From Candidatus Gottesmanbacteria bacterium RIFCSPLOWO2_01_FULL_42_22 (lineage in GTDB: Bacteria; Patescibacteriota; Microgenomatia; 2-02-FULL-39-11), in assembly GCA_001779315.1 (NCBI GenBank), contig MFJU01000040.1:3865-50295 (forward strand): a DNA stretch of 46,431 nt, in the 5' to 3' direction. Under the pieces are notes generated by a model. It saw only the letters and a list, made by a program, of their open reading frames with translations. It was not told where the DNA came from and made no database searches. How positions within the stretch are numbered: the first letter of the stretch is position 1; each line of letters opens with the position of its first letter. Positions 9,185-16,830 of the stretch are shown here, piece by piece. Position numbers and translations under genes: made by a program.

Positions 9185-11089
9185 TTAATTTATCTCTTCC
9201 TGTTTATATAAATTTCTAGCTTTTAATACTTGGGCTTGAAGTGGAGTAATCAACTGTAAGGCTTCATCCAAATCACCTTTTTGGAGTAATGCTCTCAACT
9301 GAGTACTGGATATTATATGTTTTTGAGTTACGACAGGCCATGATAAACCTAATTGTAAAAGCCTTTTCTGTGCATTATTGTCTCGATCTGAAATAACATG
9401 GAAGATTTTACGTCTAGCATTTTTTGGATCTCTATAGTTTGATCTTAAAAGAACATCAGATCCGCGAATTAATCCTTGATCTTTTGAATATGGGGAAAGA
9501 ACTTCTAATTTTTCTATGCTTTCTCCGATTAAAGTGCCATCGGCTCTGAATGATAAATCCTTCGGCACAAGGTATAAATCAGGTAGTTCGGCAATGGCTT
9601 TTCTAATATTTATTTCTCTAAATTCAATCGGAGAAAGTTTTTTTCTCCTTTCCAGATGAACTCTCGGCATAAGCCAAACTTCTCTTCCGGATATTCTTGC
9701 GCCTTCCTGAGCTGCTTCTATATGTCCAAGATGGATAGGATCAAAACTACCTGAGAACATAAGGATCTCCTGTTTATCAGTATTATCAGCCCATTCATAC
9801 GTATTTTGGCCAAGTTTGTTGAATGTTTCCGATGTAATACGTTTGAAAAACCAATCTTTTCCATTTAGATATAGATTAGAAAGGATTTTTTTGCCTTGCC
9901 TTACCGAAAGTGGAATTATATTACGTTTTGCCAGACATAAGAGCGCCTCTTCCTGAACAATAAAAGAATCATCCTGGAGTGATCCGATAATGAAATTAGC
10001 TACTTCTTCACTATTTTTGTCTTCTCCAATTTTTGCTAAGGTCTTTAAAGCTGTTTTACGAGTATATTCAATTAAGTGATTTCGAGCGATTCCTTTTAAA
10101 CGTTGTCTCACTTCCCGTATTTTCTCAGGGGATGAATAATTTGATATGTCAACTAATGCGTGAGCTATATATCTTAATTTATCTTCAGAAAGTTTATTAA
10201 AATCATTTAATATATAGTCTATCCAAGCATTGATGCCTCTGTCATCAAAAACTTTAACTTTATCCACAAAAACATCCCGCATCTTTATTCGAACATCTTC
10301 GTCCGGGTCTTCTAGTGCCTGTCGATATAACTCTTTAACTTTTCTATCAAGGTGGTTATATTCATAAAGAACCGCTAAGAGAGTCCGAGCTTTCCAATTT
10401 GAAAAGATATTAGGATCGTGTTTCATCATCTCGACAATATCTTTTGTTAAATTGACTATTTCATCTGATAACCATACCTCTTTACCTAAATGTTTTCCTG
10501 CTAATTGTAAAATATCTATAGACCATTGAGAATTTTCCTCTAGAAAAGTGACAATTGAAGATGTTGAAGCAGTTCCATTACGAATCATAAGAGCCTGTTG
10601 TATTACTTTAGGAAGATTTGCGAAATTCTGATTCTCTACTGTAATATGTCCTCGAAAAAGTGCCTCCACTGCTTGATTATTTAGTTTCCCCGGGTTTATT
10701 TGATGTAATAATTCTGAAATAATTGGTGCCTGTTTATGCAGATCGATCTGTTGCAGCAATGCACCAATTGCTTCTGCAGCATGATAGCGAACATCTTCTA
10801 TCGGTTGATTCTCTATAATTGCTAGCTGAGAGGCAATATCAGATTGTGTCCATTGATCAGGTGGTTGTTCTTTTAAATAAAGAGATATACCAACTAGTTC
10901 ACGTTTAGTACTATAAATGCCAGATGTTGGCCTATTAGCTCTGATCTCGTTTCCGATTATTTGACCGATACTTATAAATTGCTGATAAACCTCTGAGGGT
11001 GTCAAAAGGGTCGCTTTATCACCAGTAATAAATGAACCTTCACTATGCCTAAGGATATCTTTGACAGTTTTTTGAGCACCTTCTTCCAT
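9185..11089 (-). CDS. HEAT-repeat-like protein fused to C-terminal NadD-like nucleotidyltransferase
   Basis: Repeated HEAT-like helices (DVRYHAAEAIGALL, DEDVRIKMRDVFV, RKTALKTLAKIGED, VQEEALLCLAKRN) then GSFDPIHLGHIEAAQ and ISSTQLRALL nucleotidyltransferase motifs. Confidence 0.8.
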   Translation of the reverse strand: MEEGAQKTVKDILRHSEGSFITGDKATLLTPSEVYQQFISIGQIIGNEIRANRPTSGIYSTKRELVGISLYLKEQPPDQWTQSDIASQLAIIENQPIEDVRYHAAEAIGALLQQIDLHKQAPIISELLHQINPGKLNNQAVEALFRGHITVENQNFANLPKVIQQALMIRNGTASTSSIVTFLEENSQWSIDILQLAGKHLGKEVWLSDEIVNLTKDIVEMMKHDPNIFSNWKARTLLAVLYEYNHLDRKVKELYRQALEDPDEDVRIKMRDVFVDKVKVFDDRGINAWIDYILNDFNKLSEDKLRYIAHALVDISNYSSPEKIREVRQRLKGIARNHLIEYTRKTALKTLAKIGEDKNSEEVANFIIGSLQDDSFIVQEEALLCLAKRNIIPLSVRQGKKILSNLYLNGKDWFFKRITSETFNKLGQNTYEWADNTDKQEILMFSGSFDPIHLGHIEAAQEGARISGREVWLMPRVHLERRKKLSPIEFREINIRKAIAELPDLYLVPKDLSFRADGTLIGESIEKLEVLSPYSKDQGLIRGSDVLLRSNYRDPKNARRKIFHVISDRDNNAQKRLLQLGLSWPVVTQKHIISSTQLRALLQKGDLDEALQLITPLQAQVLKARNLYKQEEIN

Positions 11090-11181
11090 TACTAGAATAT
11101 TTTATCATTTATTGAATTTGAAGTTGATTCTATCACAATTTTTGTAGAATTTACTACGGATATGCTGTAAAATAGCGCTCT

Positions 11182-11607
11182 ATGAGCGATTTAATATCGG
11201 ATCTTAAAAAAATCATAGATAGCTATTCAGGATCAGTTAAAGAAAATAAGGGTAAGTATAGTTTTGAGATAGTTATAGCACAGCGCAAAGCTTTTTTATC
11301 AACCAAAAAACTTACATATAGTGGCAAGTTTCAGATCGATGAAGCGGAAAAGGAACTCACTTTTAGTGAGATGCTAAAAGAAAGTGGCATTGGTCTAAGT
11401 TCTGGAGATATTGACAGTACCCCGGGTTTTGGATTTAAAACCAGTGTTTATAAAAGCTGGTTGCACGGTAGAAGCGAGACGATAGAAGAACTATCCAACC
11501 TTTTCGGCAAGAAATATAGTTATAAAATCGATTTCGGAAGCATACGCAAAGCATTTGAGAAAAAAGCCACTGAATTCGGATACACTTTCAAATATAATAT
11601 TTTGTGA
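11182..11607 (+). CDS. Hypothetical protein
   Basis: Intact 141 aa ORF divergent from the HEAT-NadD gene; no family recognised. Confidence 0.45.
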   Translation: MSDLISDLKKIIDSYSGSVKENKGKYSFEIVIAQRKAFLSTKKLTYSGKFQIDEAEKELTFSEMLKESGIGLSSGDIDSTPGFGFKTSVYKSWLHGRSETIEELSNLFGKKYSYKIDFGSIRKAFEKKATEFGYTFKYNIL

Positions 11608-11679
11608 TACAATCCAAAATATTTTGTACAGTCTATTGGACGAAGTTGGAACATATTATTTATTTTTCAACCCTCTTTT

Positions 11680-12090
11680 CTAACTCATCGGCTCGATTAT
11701 TTTCCAATAGGAATCTTTTCGGTTGATTTTGCCATTCTGAAACTCCCAAAGATCACAACCTCGCACTTCCAAACTAACCCCCGAAGTTGTAGTTCCAGTG
11801 AGCGTCCATACTGATACACCCATATCCATATTTGCTGAGACCCAATGTCTATCGTCTCCGTAGTGGACGTCAGGAATACCTTTGAATCGACTGGTAAGAG
11901 CCTCGCGCACCTTTTCTTTGCCGATGAAGCGTTGTCCCCAGGGTTCAGGGCCCCTTGGAAAATCAAAGGAACAGTCATCAGAGAAGAATTCCATAATCGT
12001 ATCGAGATCATGTCGATTGAAGGCTTCAAGGATTAGCTTTAAAGTCCCGATTGTGACAGTCCCATGGCCTATATTTCTTTCAGCTGACAT
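11680..12090 (-). CDS. SnoaL-like / NTF2-like family protein
   Basis: LEAFNRHDLDTIMEFFSDDCSFDFP ... GKEKVREALTSRF ... GCDLWEFQNGKINRKDSYW. Confidence 0.8.
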   Translation of the reverse strand: MSAERNIGHGTVTIGTLKLILEAFNRHDLDTIMEFFSDDCSFDFPRGPEPWGQRFIGKEKVREALTSRFKGIPDVHYGDDRHWVSANMDMGVSVWTLTGTTTSGVSLEVRGCDLWEFQNGKINRKDSYWKIIEPMS

Positions 12091-12151
12091 AATTTTATTT
12101 TAGCAGATTTTTTTCCGAGATGTTGACAGTATTTAGAACTTATATCAGACC

Positions 12152-12418
12152 TTATCTATATACCTGATTATGTGTACCGATATCAAAAAATAACGCTTCC
12201 TCGTCATCGATAATGAACAGCATACGAATATTTCTGTCAATTGATATACTCCAAAGATTTTTTAAATTTCCTGATAACTTATGTATTCGCAGTGAGGGAT
12301 GTGTATGATCTTGCTTAAATAAAAGCAATTGTTTTTGGATTTGTTGGAGAAGGTGGAAGTCTCGAGTTTTTATCCGTTTTAACTCTTTTTCCAAGTCAGA
12401 GGAAATCCGAAAATCCAT
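12152..12418 (-). CDS. RelE/ParE-superfamily toxin
   Basis: LRIHKLSGNLKNLWSISIDRNIRMLFIIDDEEALFFDIGTHNQVY; paired with the upstream small antitoxin ORF. Confidence 0.75.
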   Translation of the reverse strand: MDFRISSDLEKELKRIKTRDFHLLQQIQKQLLLFKQDHTHPSLRIHKLSGNLKNLWSISIDRNIRMLFIIDDEEALFFDIGTHNQVYR

Positions 12419-12429
12419 AAACTTACTTC

Positions 12430-12684
12430 TTAGAGATTTTTAAAATAAGCGGATACATCTGATATTTTATTTGTCTTTTTTTTCTCATTCAACGCTTTTT
12501 TTACCTTTACTTCTGAAGATTCGGATATCCGAAATGTTGGATAATCCAAATCAGAAACATCTTTTAATATGAGATGTTTAATATATCCAGCAATAGGCAT
12601 ATCGAATTTCATTGCTTTACTTTCTAAATATTCTTTTAAAGCTAATGGAAGATTTAGTTTTACTTGTACTTGTTGTGTAATCAT
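12430..12684 (-). CDS. Antitoxin, ribbon-helix-helix-like N-terminus
   Basis: VQVKLNLPLALKEYLESKAMKFDMPIAGYIKHLI; located just upstream of the toxin. Confidence 0.65.
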   Translation of the reverse strand: MITQQVQVKLNLPLALKEYLESKAMKFDMPIAGYIKHLILKDVSDLDYPTFRISESSEVKVKKALNEKKKTNKISDVSAYFKNL

Positions 12685-12690
12685 AGCCTC

Positions 12691-12729
12691 ATCTTAGTAC
12701 CAATATAAGTACTTGTCAAGTACTTATAT
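12691..12729 (-). promoter_or_regulatory. TA promoter/operator: perfect 12-3-12 inverted repeat overlapping the -35
   Basis: ATATAAGTACTT-GTC-AAGTACTTATAT (12703-12729); minus-strand TTGACA (12714-12719), 17 bp, TAAGAT (12691-12696). Confidence 0.7.
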
Positions 12730-12742
12730 GATACTTTTTGTA
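12727..12742 (+). repeat. Left target-site duplication copy
   Basis: tatgatactttttgta; 15/16 match to 14037-14052. Confidence 0.75.
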
Positions 12743-12767
12743 TGTAAACTGATCTCTCAATTTACGC
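12743..12767 (+). repeat. Left terminal inverted repeat of the IS
   Basis: TGTAAACTGATCTCTCAATTTACGC versus reverse complement of the right end TGTAAGTTAACCTCTCAATCTTCGC. Confidence 0.8.
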
Positions 12768-12829
12768 TGGTTTCTGATTTCTCAGTTTTCGCTTGAGGTT
12801 TTGTCATATGCTCATCTCCAAGAAAGGAG

Positions 12830-13915
12830 GTGAGTATTTTGAAAAAGCCCATAACAGAACGTGAACAGATCGTGTCTTCCTTTATTAAAAAGGAAATTGG
12901 TAAAGACACAGCTGCTTCTCTTTTGGGTTGTACCAAACGGACACTCGAAACTTACGTAAAACAGTATCTGGTGTTTGGTGCTTCCGGTCTGGTTGACCAC
13001 CGGCGGAGCAACCACAGAAAACTCTTGCCGTCTCAGGTGGAAACCATTGTTACCCTCAAACGTACTGAGCCGTGGAGGTCTTCCAGAAATATCCGGGATC
13101 ACCTGAATCTTCCCGTTCATGACCGGGTAGTCTGGAAAATTCTCGTTCATTACGGACTGACTAAAGTGAATTTCAAACGGGTCAAAGCGATTATTCGCTT
13201 TGAAGCGGAACATCCCAATGATCTTTGGCAAACAGATATCATGGGGAAGATTGACTTTCCCAAGATTGGTATCTTGTATCTGATCGCTACCTTGGATGAT
13301 CATTCCCGGTTTGTTCCCTGCGGCCGCTGGTTTAAAACACAGGGAAAGATGAATGTCTTTTCCGTCTGGTATCAGTCTTTGTCACAGTTTGGAATACCTA
13401 AAAAAATGCTTCAGGATGAAGGAAGCCAGTACAAGGCCAGAATCAGATTTGGGACTGCTGATTACGAGTGGTATGCCAAACGTTTAGGTATTGAACTTAT
13501 CTGGGTACCCCGTCCTCAAGTTAAAGGCAAGATTGAGAGATTCTGGAAGTTTGTCCAAAGAGACTTTGTTCCGGCAAATTTAAAGGCTAAAACAACAGAT
13601 GATGTCAATGGAGCCTTCAGAGTTTGGTTAGCCTGGTACAACTACAAATTCAAGAGTCCCTACTTTGACAATGAGCCGCATGCAGCACGCTATAGACCAT
13701 CAGAAAGAAGACTCAAACGGGTGGAATTGGAAACACTGCTTTTGGTTGAGGAAAGAAGAAAAGTAACCAGGGAATCAACGATCTCTCTATATGGCAAGCA
13801 CTACTATGTCCCACCCGGGTACATTGGCTGCCGGATCTGGGTAAAGATCAAAGGCGACACATTGTTCATGGAAGCCAACGGGAAAGTCTTTTGGCACACT
13901 CGTTTAAGGCTCTAA
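12830..13915 (+). CDS. IS481-family-like DDE transposase
   Basis: HTH N-terminus (TAASLLGCTKRTLETYV), TDIMGKI, ATLDDHSRFV, LQDEGSQYKA, RPQVKGKIERFWK. Probable true start TTG at 12839, 8 nt after AAGGAGG. Confidence 0.9.
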   Translation: MSILKKPITEREQIVSSFIKKEIGKDTAASLLGCTKRTLETYVKQYLVFGASGLVDHRRSNHRKLLPSQVETIVTLKRTEPWRSSRNIRDHLNLPVHDRVVWKILVHYGLTKVNFKRVKAIIRFEAEHPNDLWQTDIMGKIDFPKIGILYLIATLDDHSRFVPCGRWFKTQGKMNVFSVWYQSLSQFGIPKKMLQDEGSQYKARIRFGTADYEWYAKRLGIELIWVPRPQVKGKIERFWKFVQRDFVPANLKAKTTDDVNGAFRVWLAWYNYKFKSPYFDNEPHAARYRPSERRLKRVELETLLLVEERRKVTRESTISLYGKHYYVPPGYIGCRIWVKIKGDTLFMEANGKVFWHTRLRL

Positions 13916-14011
13916 GTTATACCAGAAAATATATCCCATAATGCTCCCGTTACCGAATGGAGCCGGGTGGGCAGTGGTTATTTTACTGCGAAAATTGAGA
14001 GATCACAAAAT

Positions 14012-14036
14012 GCGAAGATTGAGAGGTTAACTTACA
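14012..14036 (-). repeat. Right terminal inverted repeat of the IS
   Basis: GCGAAGATTGAGAGGTTAACTTACA. Confidence 0.8.
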
Positions 14037-14052
14037 TATGATACTTTTCGTA
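14037..14052 (+). repeat. Right target-site duplication copy
   Basis: tatgatacttttcgta; 15/16 match to 12727-12742. Confidence 0.75.
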
Positions 14053-14066
14053 CTTTTCGTATAAAG

Positions 14067-14140
14067 TACCCCGTGCCGGATTCGAACCGGCGATTCTCTG
14101 GCTGAAAACCAGATGTCCTGGGCCGCTAGACGAACGGGGC
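14067..14140 (-). tRNA. tRNA-Glu (TTC)
   Basis: Full cloverleaf; acceptor GCCCCGT/ACGGGGT, anticodon loop TTTTCAG, T-loop GGTTCGAATCC; no encoded CCA. Confidence 0.93.
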
Positions 14141-14188
14141 TTTGGAAATTAATTTCCAAATAGCCTTTTTACTTTGTAAACATGAATA

Positions 14189-14259
14189 CTGGCCGCTAGC
14201 CCCGATACGTTTCACTATCGGGATCCCGATGAAAAATACCATCGGGAACGAACGGGGCT
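14189..14259 (-). pseudogene. Partial tRNA-Glu 5' copy interrupted by a 48 bp double-hairpin insert
   Basis: ctggccgctag (14189-14199) + insert 14200-14247 + acgaacggggct (14248-14259), matching the 5' part of the intact tRNA-Glu. Confidence 0.7.
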
Positions 14260-14287
14260 AACTGACTATATTTTACCATAATGGAAA

Positions 14288-14575
14288 CTATTTGACTCCG
14301 ACAAAATCAATTTTGGGGAAGTCACTGCGCACTAAAGTCCAGAATTTATCCGCTAAATTGGCGGAATACTTGCCGTATTGCCCGCGTTCACTTTCCCGGC
14401 AGAGCTTGTTCTCCCATTCGCGGATAATTGTTACAATCTTTTCACCGACCAGATTATATTTTACCTGCCACTGATTTGAATCCCGGCTGTATTTGTCATG
14501 AAGATCAATGAATTGGGAAAAGATCTCCTTATTTTCGTCAATCATCCGCTGGTAATATAATTCATGTTTGGTCAT
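14288..14575 (-). CDS. Conserved-looking hypothetical protein
   Basis: Intact 95 aa ORF, charged helical composition; divergent from the next gene. Confidence 0.5.
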   Translation of the reverse strand: MTKHELYYQRMIDENKEIFSQFIDLHDKYSRDSNQWQVKYNLVGEKIVTIIREWENKLCRESERGQYGKYSANLADKFWTLVRSDFPKIDFVGVK

Positions 14576-14609
14576 ATAAAAATTATAATAAAAGAAAGAA
14601 GTACCGGCA

Positions 14610-15140
14610 ATGTACGTAATCGGCCAGCTTATTTTATTATTGATACTAATTTTGGTCTTGGTTCCGGCTGTCTATGCTTCATATACGGCAGCTCCCTTTA
14701 TCCCGACAAAAAAGAGGGATATTGACAGGATTATCAAACTGGCCCGCTTCAAAAAAGACGACTTATTTTTGGAGCTCGGGGCCGGCAGCGGCCGGGTCAT
14801 GCTGGCAATCGCCCAAAAACAACCGGAAATTGAAGTCAGCGGTATCGAAATTCATCCTCTTCTATGGCTGATTATCACAATCAGGATATTATTTAATGGA
14901 TTGGGAAATCGGGTGAAGGTTAAACTCGGTTCATTTTATCAGCAAAATCTGAAAGAAGCGGAGGTAATCTACTGCTTTTTAATGCCTAAAACGATGGAAA
15001 AATTAAGTAAAAAATTTATAAGGGAATGCAAAAGGGGAACGAGGATTATATCCAGAGTTTTTCCCATTCCCGGCTGGCAGGCCCGGCAAATTTCGACAGC
15101 TAAAAATGAACCTTCCGTTTATTTATATATTATAAAGTAG
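14610..15140 (+). CDS. Membrane-anchored class I SAM methyltransferase
   Basis: N-terminal TM segment, then FLELGAGSGRVMLAIAQ and VSGIEIHPLLWL. Confidence 0.7.
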   Translation: MYVIGQLILLLILILVLVPAVYASYTAAPFIPTKKRDIDRIIKLARFKKDDLFLELGAGSGRVMLAIAQKQPEIEVSGIEIHPLLWLIITIRILFNGLGNRVKVKLGSFYQQNLKEAEVIYCFLMPKTMEKLSKKFIRECKRGTRIISRVFPIPGWQARQISTAKNEPSVYLYIIK

Positions 15141-15147
15141 CTTCAGG

Positions 15148-15202
15148 TTGACAAAATATCAGATAAAGGACTATGCTTAGCGGTAGATAGATTACAATCT
15201 AT
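15148..15202 (+). promoter_or_regulatory. Promoter plus palindromic operator of the ArsR-like gene
   Basis: TTGACA (15148-15153), 18 bp, TATGCT (15172-15177); ATAGATT-AC-AATCTAT inverted repeat at 15187-15202, ATG at 15205. Confidence 0.55.
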
Positions 15203-15204
15203 AT

Positions 15205-15471
15205 ATGAATAAATATTGCCGGATTTGCGTCAAAAATTTACTGGAACCGTCCCGCATGAAAATTTACGAATTTGTACAAAAATCCCAAAATTCAGCGGTG
15301 ACTGTAGGGGCTCTGGTATCCCTGACTAAACTTCGCCAGCCGACAGTCACCTTCCATGTCAATAAACTGGCAGAAGCCGGACTTTTACAAAAGAAAAAAA
15401 TGGGACGACAAGTGATCATTCACGCCCGCTATATGTCCAAACACTGTACCACCTGCCCGATCTTCCGCTGA
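15205..15471 (+). CDS. ArsR-like winged-helix transcriptional regulator with terminal CxxC motifs
   Basis: wHTH: VGALVSLTKLRQPTVTFHVNKLAEAGLLQKKKMGRQV; CRIC at N-terminus, CTTC at C-terminus. Confidence 0.8.
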   Translation: MNKYCRICVKNLLEPSRMKIYEFVQKSQNSAVTVGALVSLTKLRQPTVTFHVNKLAEAGLLQKKKMGRQVIIHARYMSKHCTTCPIFR

Positions 15472-15475
15472 AAAA

Positions 15476-16354
15476 TCAGCGCCTAAAAAGAGGACGCTCC
15501 AATCGGGTAAACCATGAATCTTCGGGGATGGTAACCGTCGGGCTGCTGCCGGGGTGCAGTGTCGGTTGAGGGAAAAGGGATATTGTCCGCAATGGCCTCA
15601 ACGTAGGCAGGACAAAAGGAGTGGCGGTCGGCAAAACACCGTAAAAATGAATTTTAAGGTCGCCTCCGACCAATAAGCCGTTTATGTGGTTTGAATCATC
15701 AGTTGCGGAAATTTCCCCTCTGGCTTGATTGAGGTTCCAAATCAGGATTGCCTCCGAATCGGCAGATAAATCTGTCAAATAGAGATTGTTTTGCCAATTG
15801 GCAGGAATATTACGCGATATTTTGGAGATCCGGACCTGGTCTATAGAGCCTTTAAAAATATTACTGGAAAAGATTGATGAATGACCATCGGAACCGATGA
15901 AAATATCAGGACCGATAGGTTTAAGATTATAACTGCCGTTAAAGTTGCCCAATGAAGTTCCGTTGAGAAAGAGTACGGTTGAGGAGGGAGAGATGACCGC
16001 CGCAATATGCTGCCAGTTACCGGAAGAAAGATTACCTGTAACAATCTGTCTCAAGGCGTTTACGGAATAGGTATAAGTCAATTGCAGTGACCCGCCGTTT
16101 ATAGACAACTGATAATTCGGATGTGTTTGGTTGGGAGATGAAAGAGTCATGATATGCTGCAAACCGCCCAGACTATTCGGTTTGATCCAGGCTTCAAAAG
16201 TAAAAGCAGGTGGTGAGGAATTATCAGTATTCTCTCCTTTGATAAAACCGCCGTTTAGTTCCAGATAGTTTCCCGAAGGAGGGGATGCGTAAAGTGTCTG
16301 CGGATAGGAAAGAGTCACAAGAAGAAACAGAATTGAGAAGATGATTTTGATCAT
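15476..16354 (-). CDS. Secreted LamG/concanavalin A-like domain protein
   Basis: Signal peptide; PPAFTFEAWIKPNSLGGLQHIMTL ... GNWQHIAAVISPSSTVLFLNGTSLG ... IDQVRISKISRN; Pro/Thr-rich tail. Confidence 0.85.
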   Translation of the reverse strand: MIKIIFSILFLLVTLSYPQTLYASPPSGNYLELNGGFIKGENTDNSSPPAFTFEAWIKPNSLGGLQHIMTLSSPNQTHPNYQLSINGGSLQLTYTYSVNALRQIVTGNLSSGNWQHIAAVISPSSTVLFLNGTSLGNFNGSYNLKPIGPDIFIGSDGHSSIFSSNIFKGSIDQVRISKISRNIPANWQNNLYLTDLSADSEAILIWNLNQARGEISATDDSNHINGLLVGGDLKIHFYGVLPTATPFVLPTLRPLRTISLFPQPTLHPGSSPTVTIPEDSWFTRLERPLFRR

Positions 16355-16452
16355 TTTGCTAAGGAAAAGAGGCAGACAGACAATCCATACTTTATAAGGT
16401 ATGCAACATAGCTTGTCAATACGGCAAGTTTGAAATCGGTTATAATACTTTA

Positions 16453-16830
16453 ATGGAATGGCTGCCGGCTAGCGACATCAAACGCGATATTGCCAAATTG
16501 GTCAGGGATTTGGATTTTAGCCATATAAATCTTAAGTGCATCGTTTGCTACCGCTCCCGTGGTTCATCATCCCGCGCCCGCGCCAGGATCTGGAGCTTCC
16601 CCAAAGTCTGGCAGATGGCTCTGAAATTACCGCCTCATTACATTATTGAAGTCATTGGTGAGCGTTATGACCGTTTGGCTCCCGAAGAAAAGATCCGTAC
16701 CCTGATCCATGAACTGATGCATATTCCCCTGAATTTTTCCGGCAGCCTTCTGCCCCACCGTACGCGCGCCGGCCGACTGGAAAAAAAAGTCGACAAATTT
16801 TACCGCATTTTGGAAAATAAACGGGCATGA
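16453..16830 (+). CDS. Putative metallopeptidase-like protein
   Basis: EKIRTLIHELMHIPLNFSG (HExxH). Confidence 0.6.
   Translation: MEWLPASDIKRDIAKLVRDLDFSHINLKCIVCYRSRGSSSRARARIWSFPKVWQMALKLPPHYIIEVIGERYDRLAPEEKIRTLIHELMHIPLNFSGSLLPHRTRAGRLEKKVDKFYRILENKRA

Larger units (their letters stand above)
12743..14036 (+). mobile_element. IS481-like insertion sequence
   Basis: DDE transposase flanked by 25 bp TIRs (12743-12767 and 14012-14036, 19/25 match) and 16 bp imperfect direct repeats. Confidence 0.85.

Noticed and set aside
11697-12103. Alternative ORFs overlapping the SnoaL-like gene
   Set aside because: The SnoaL-like frame has coherent family motifs; the others do not.
12812-13303. 163 aa ORF antisense to the transposase
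   Set aside because: Lies wholly opposite a strongly supported transposase; no domain features.
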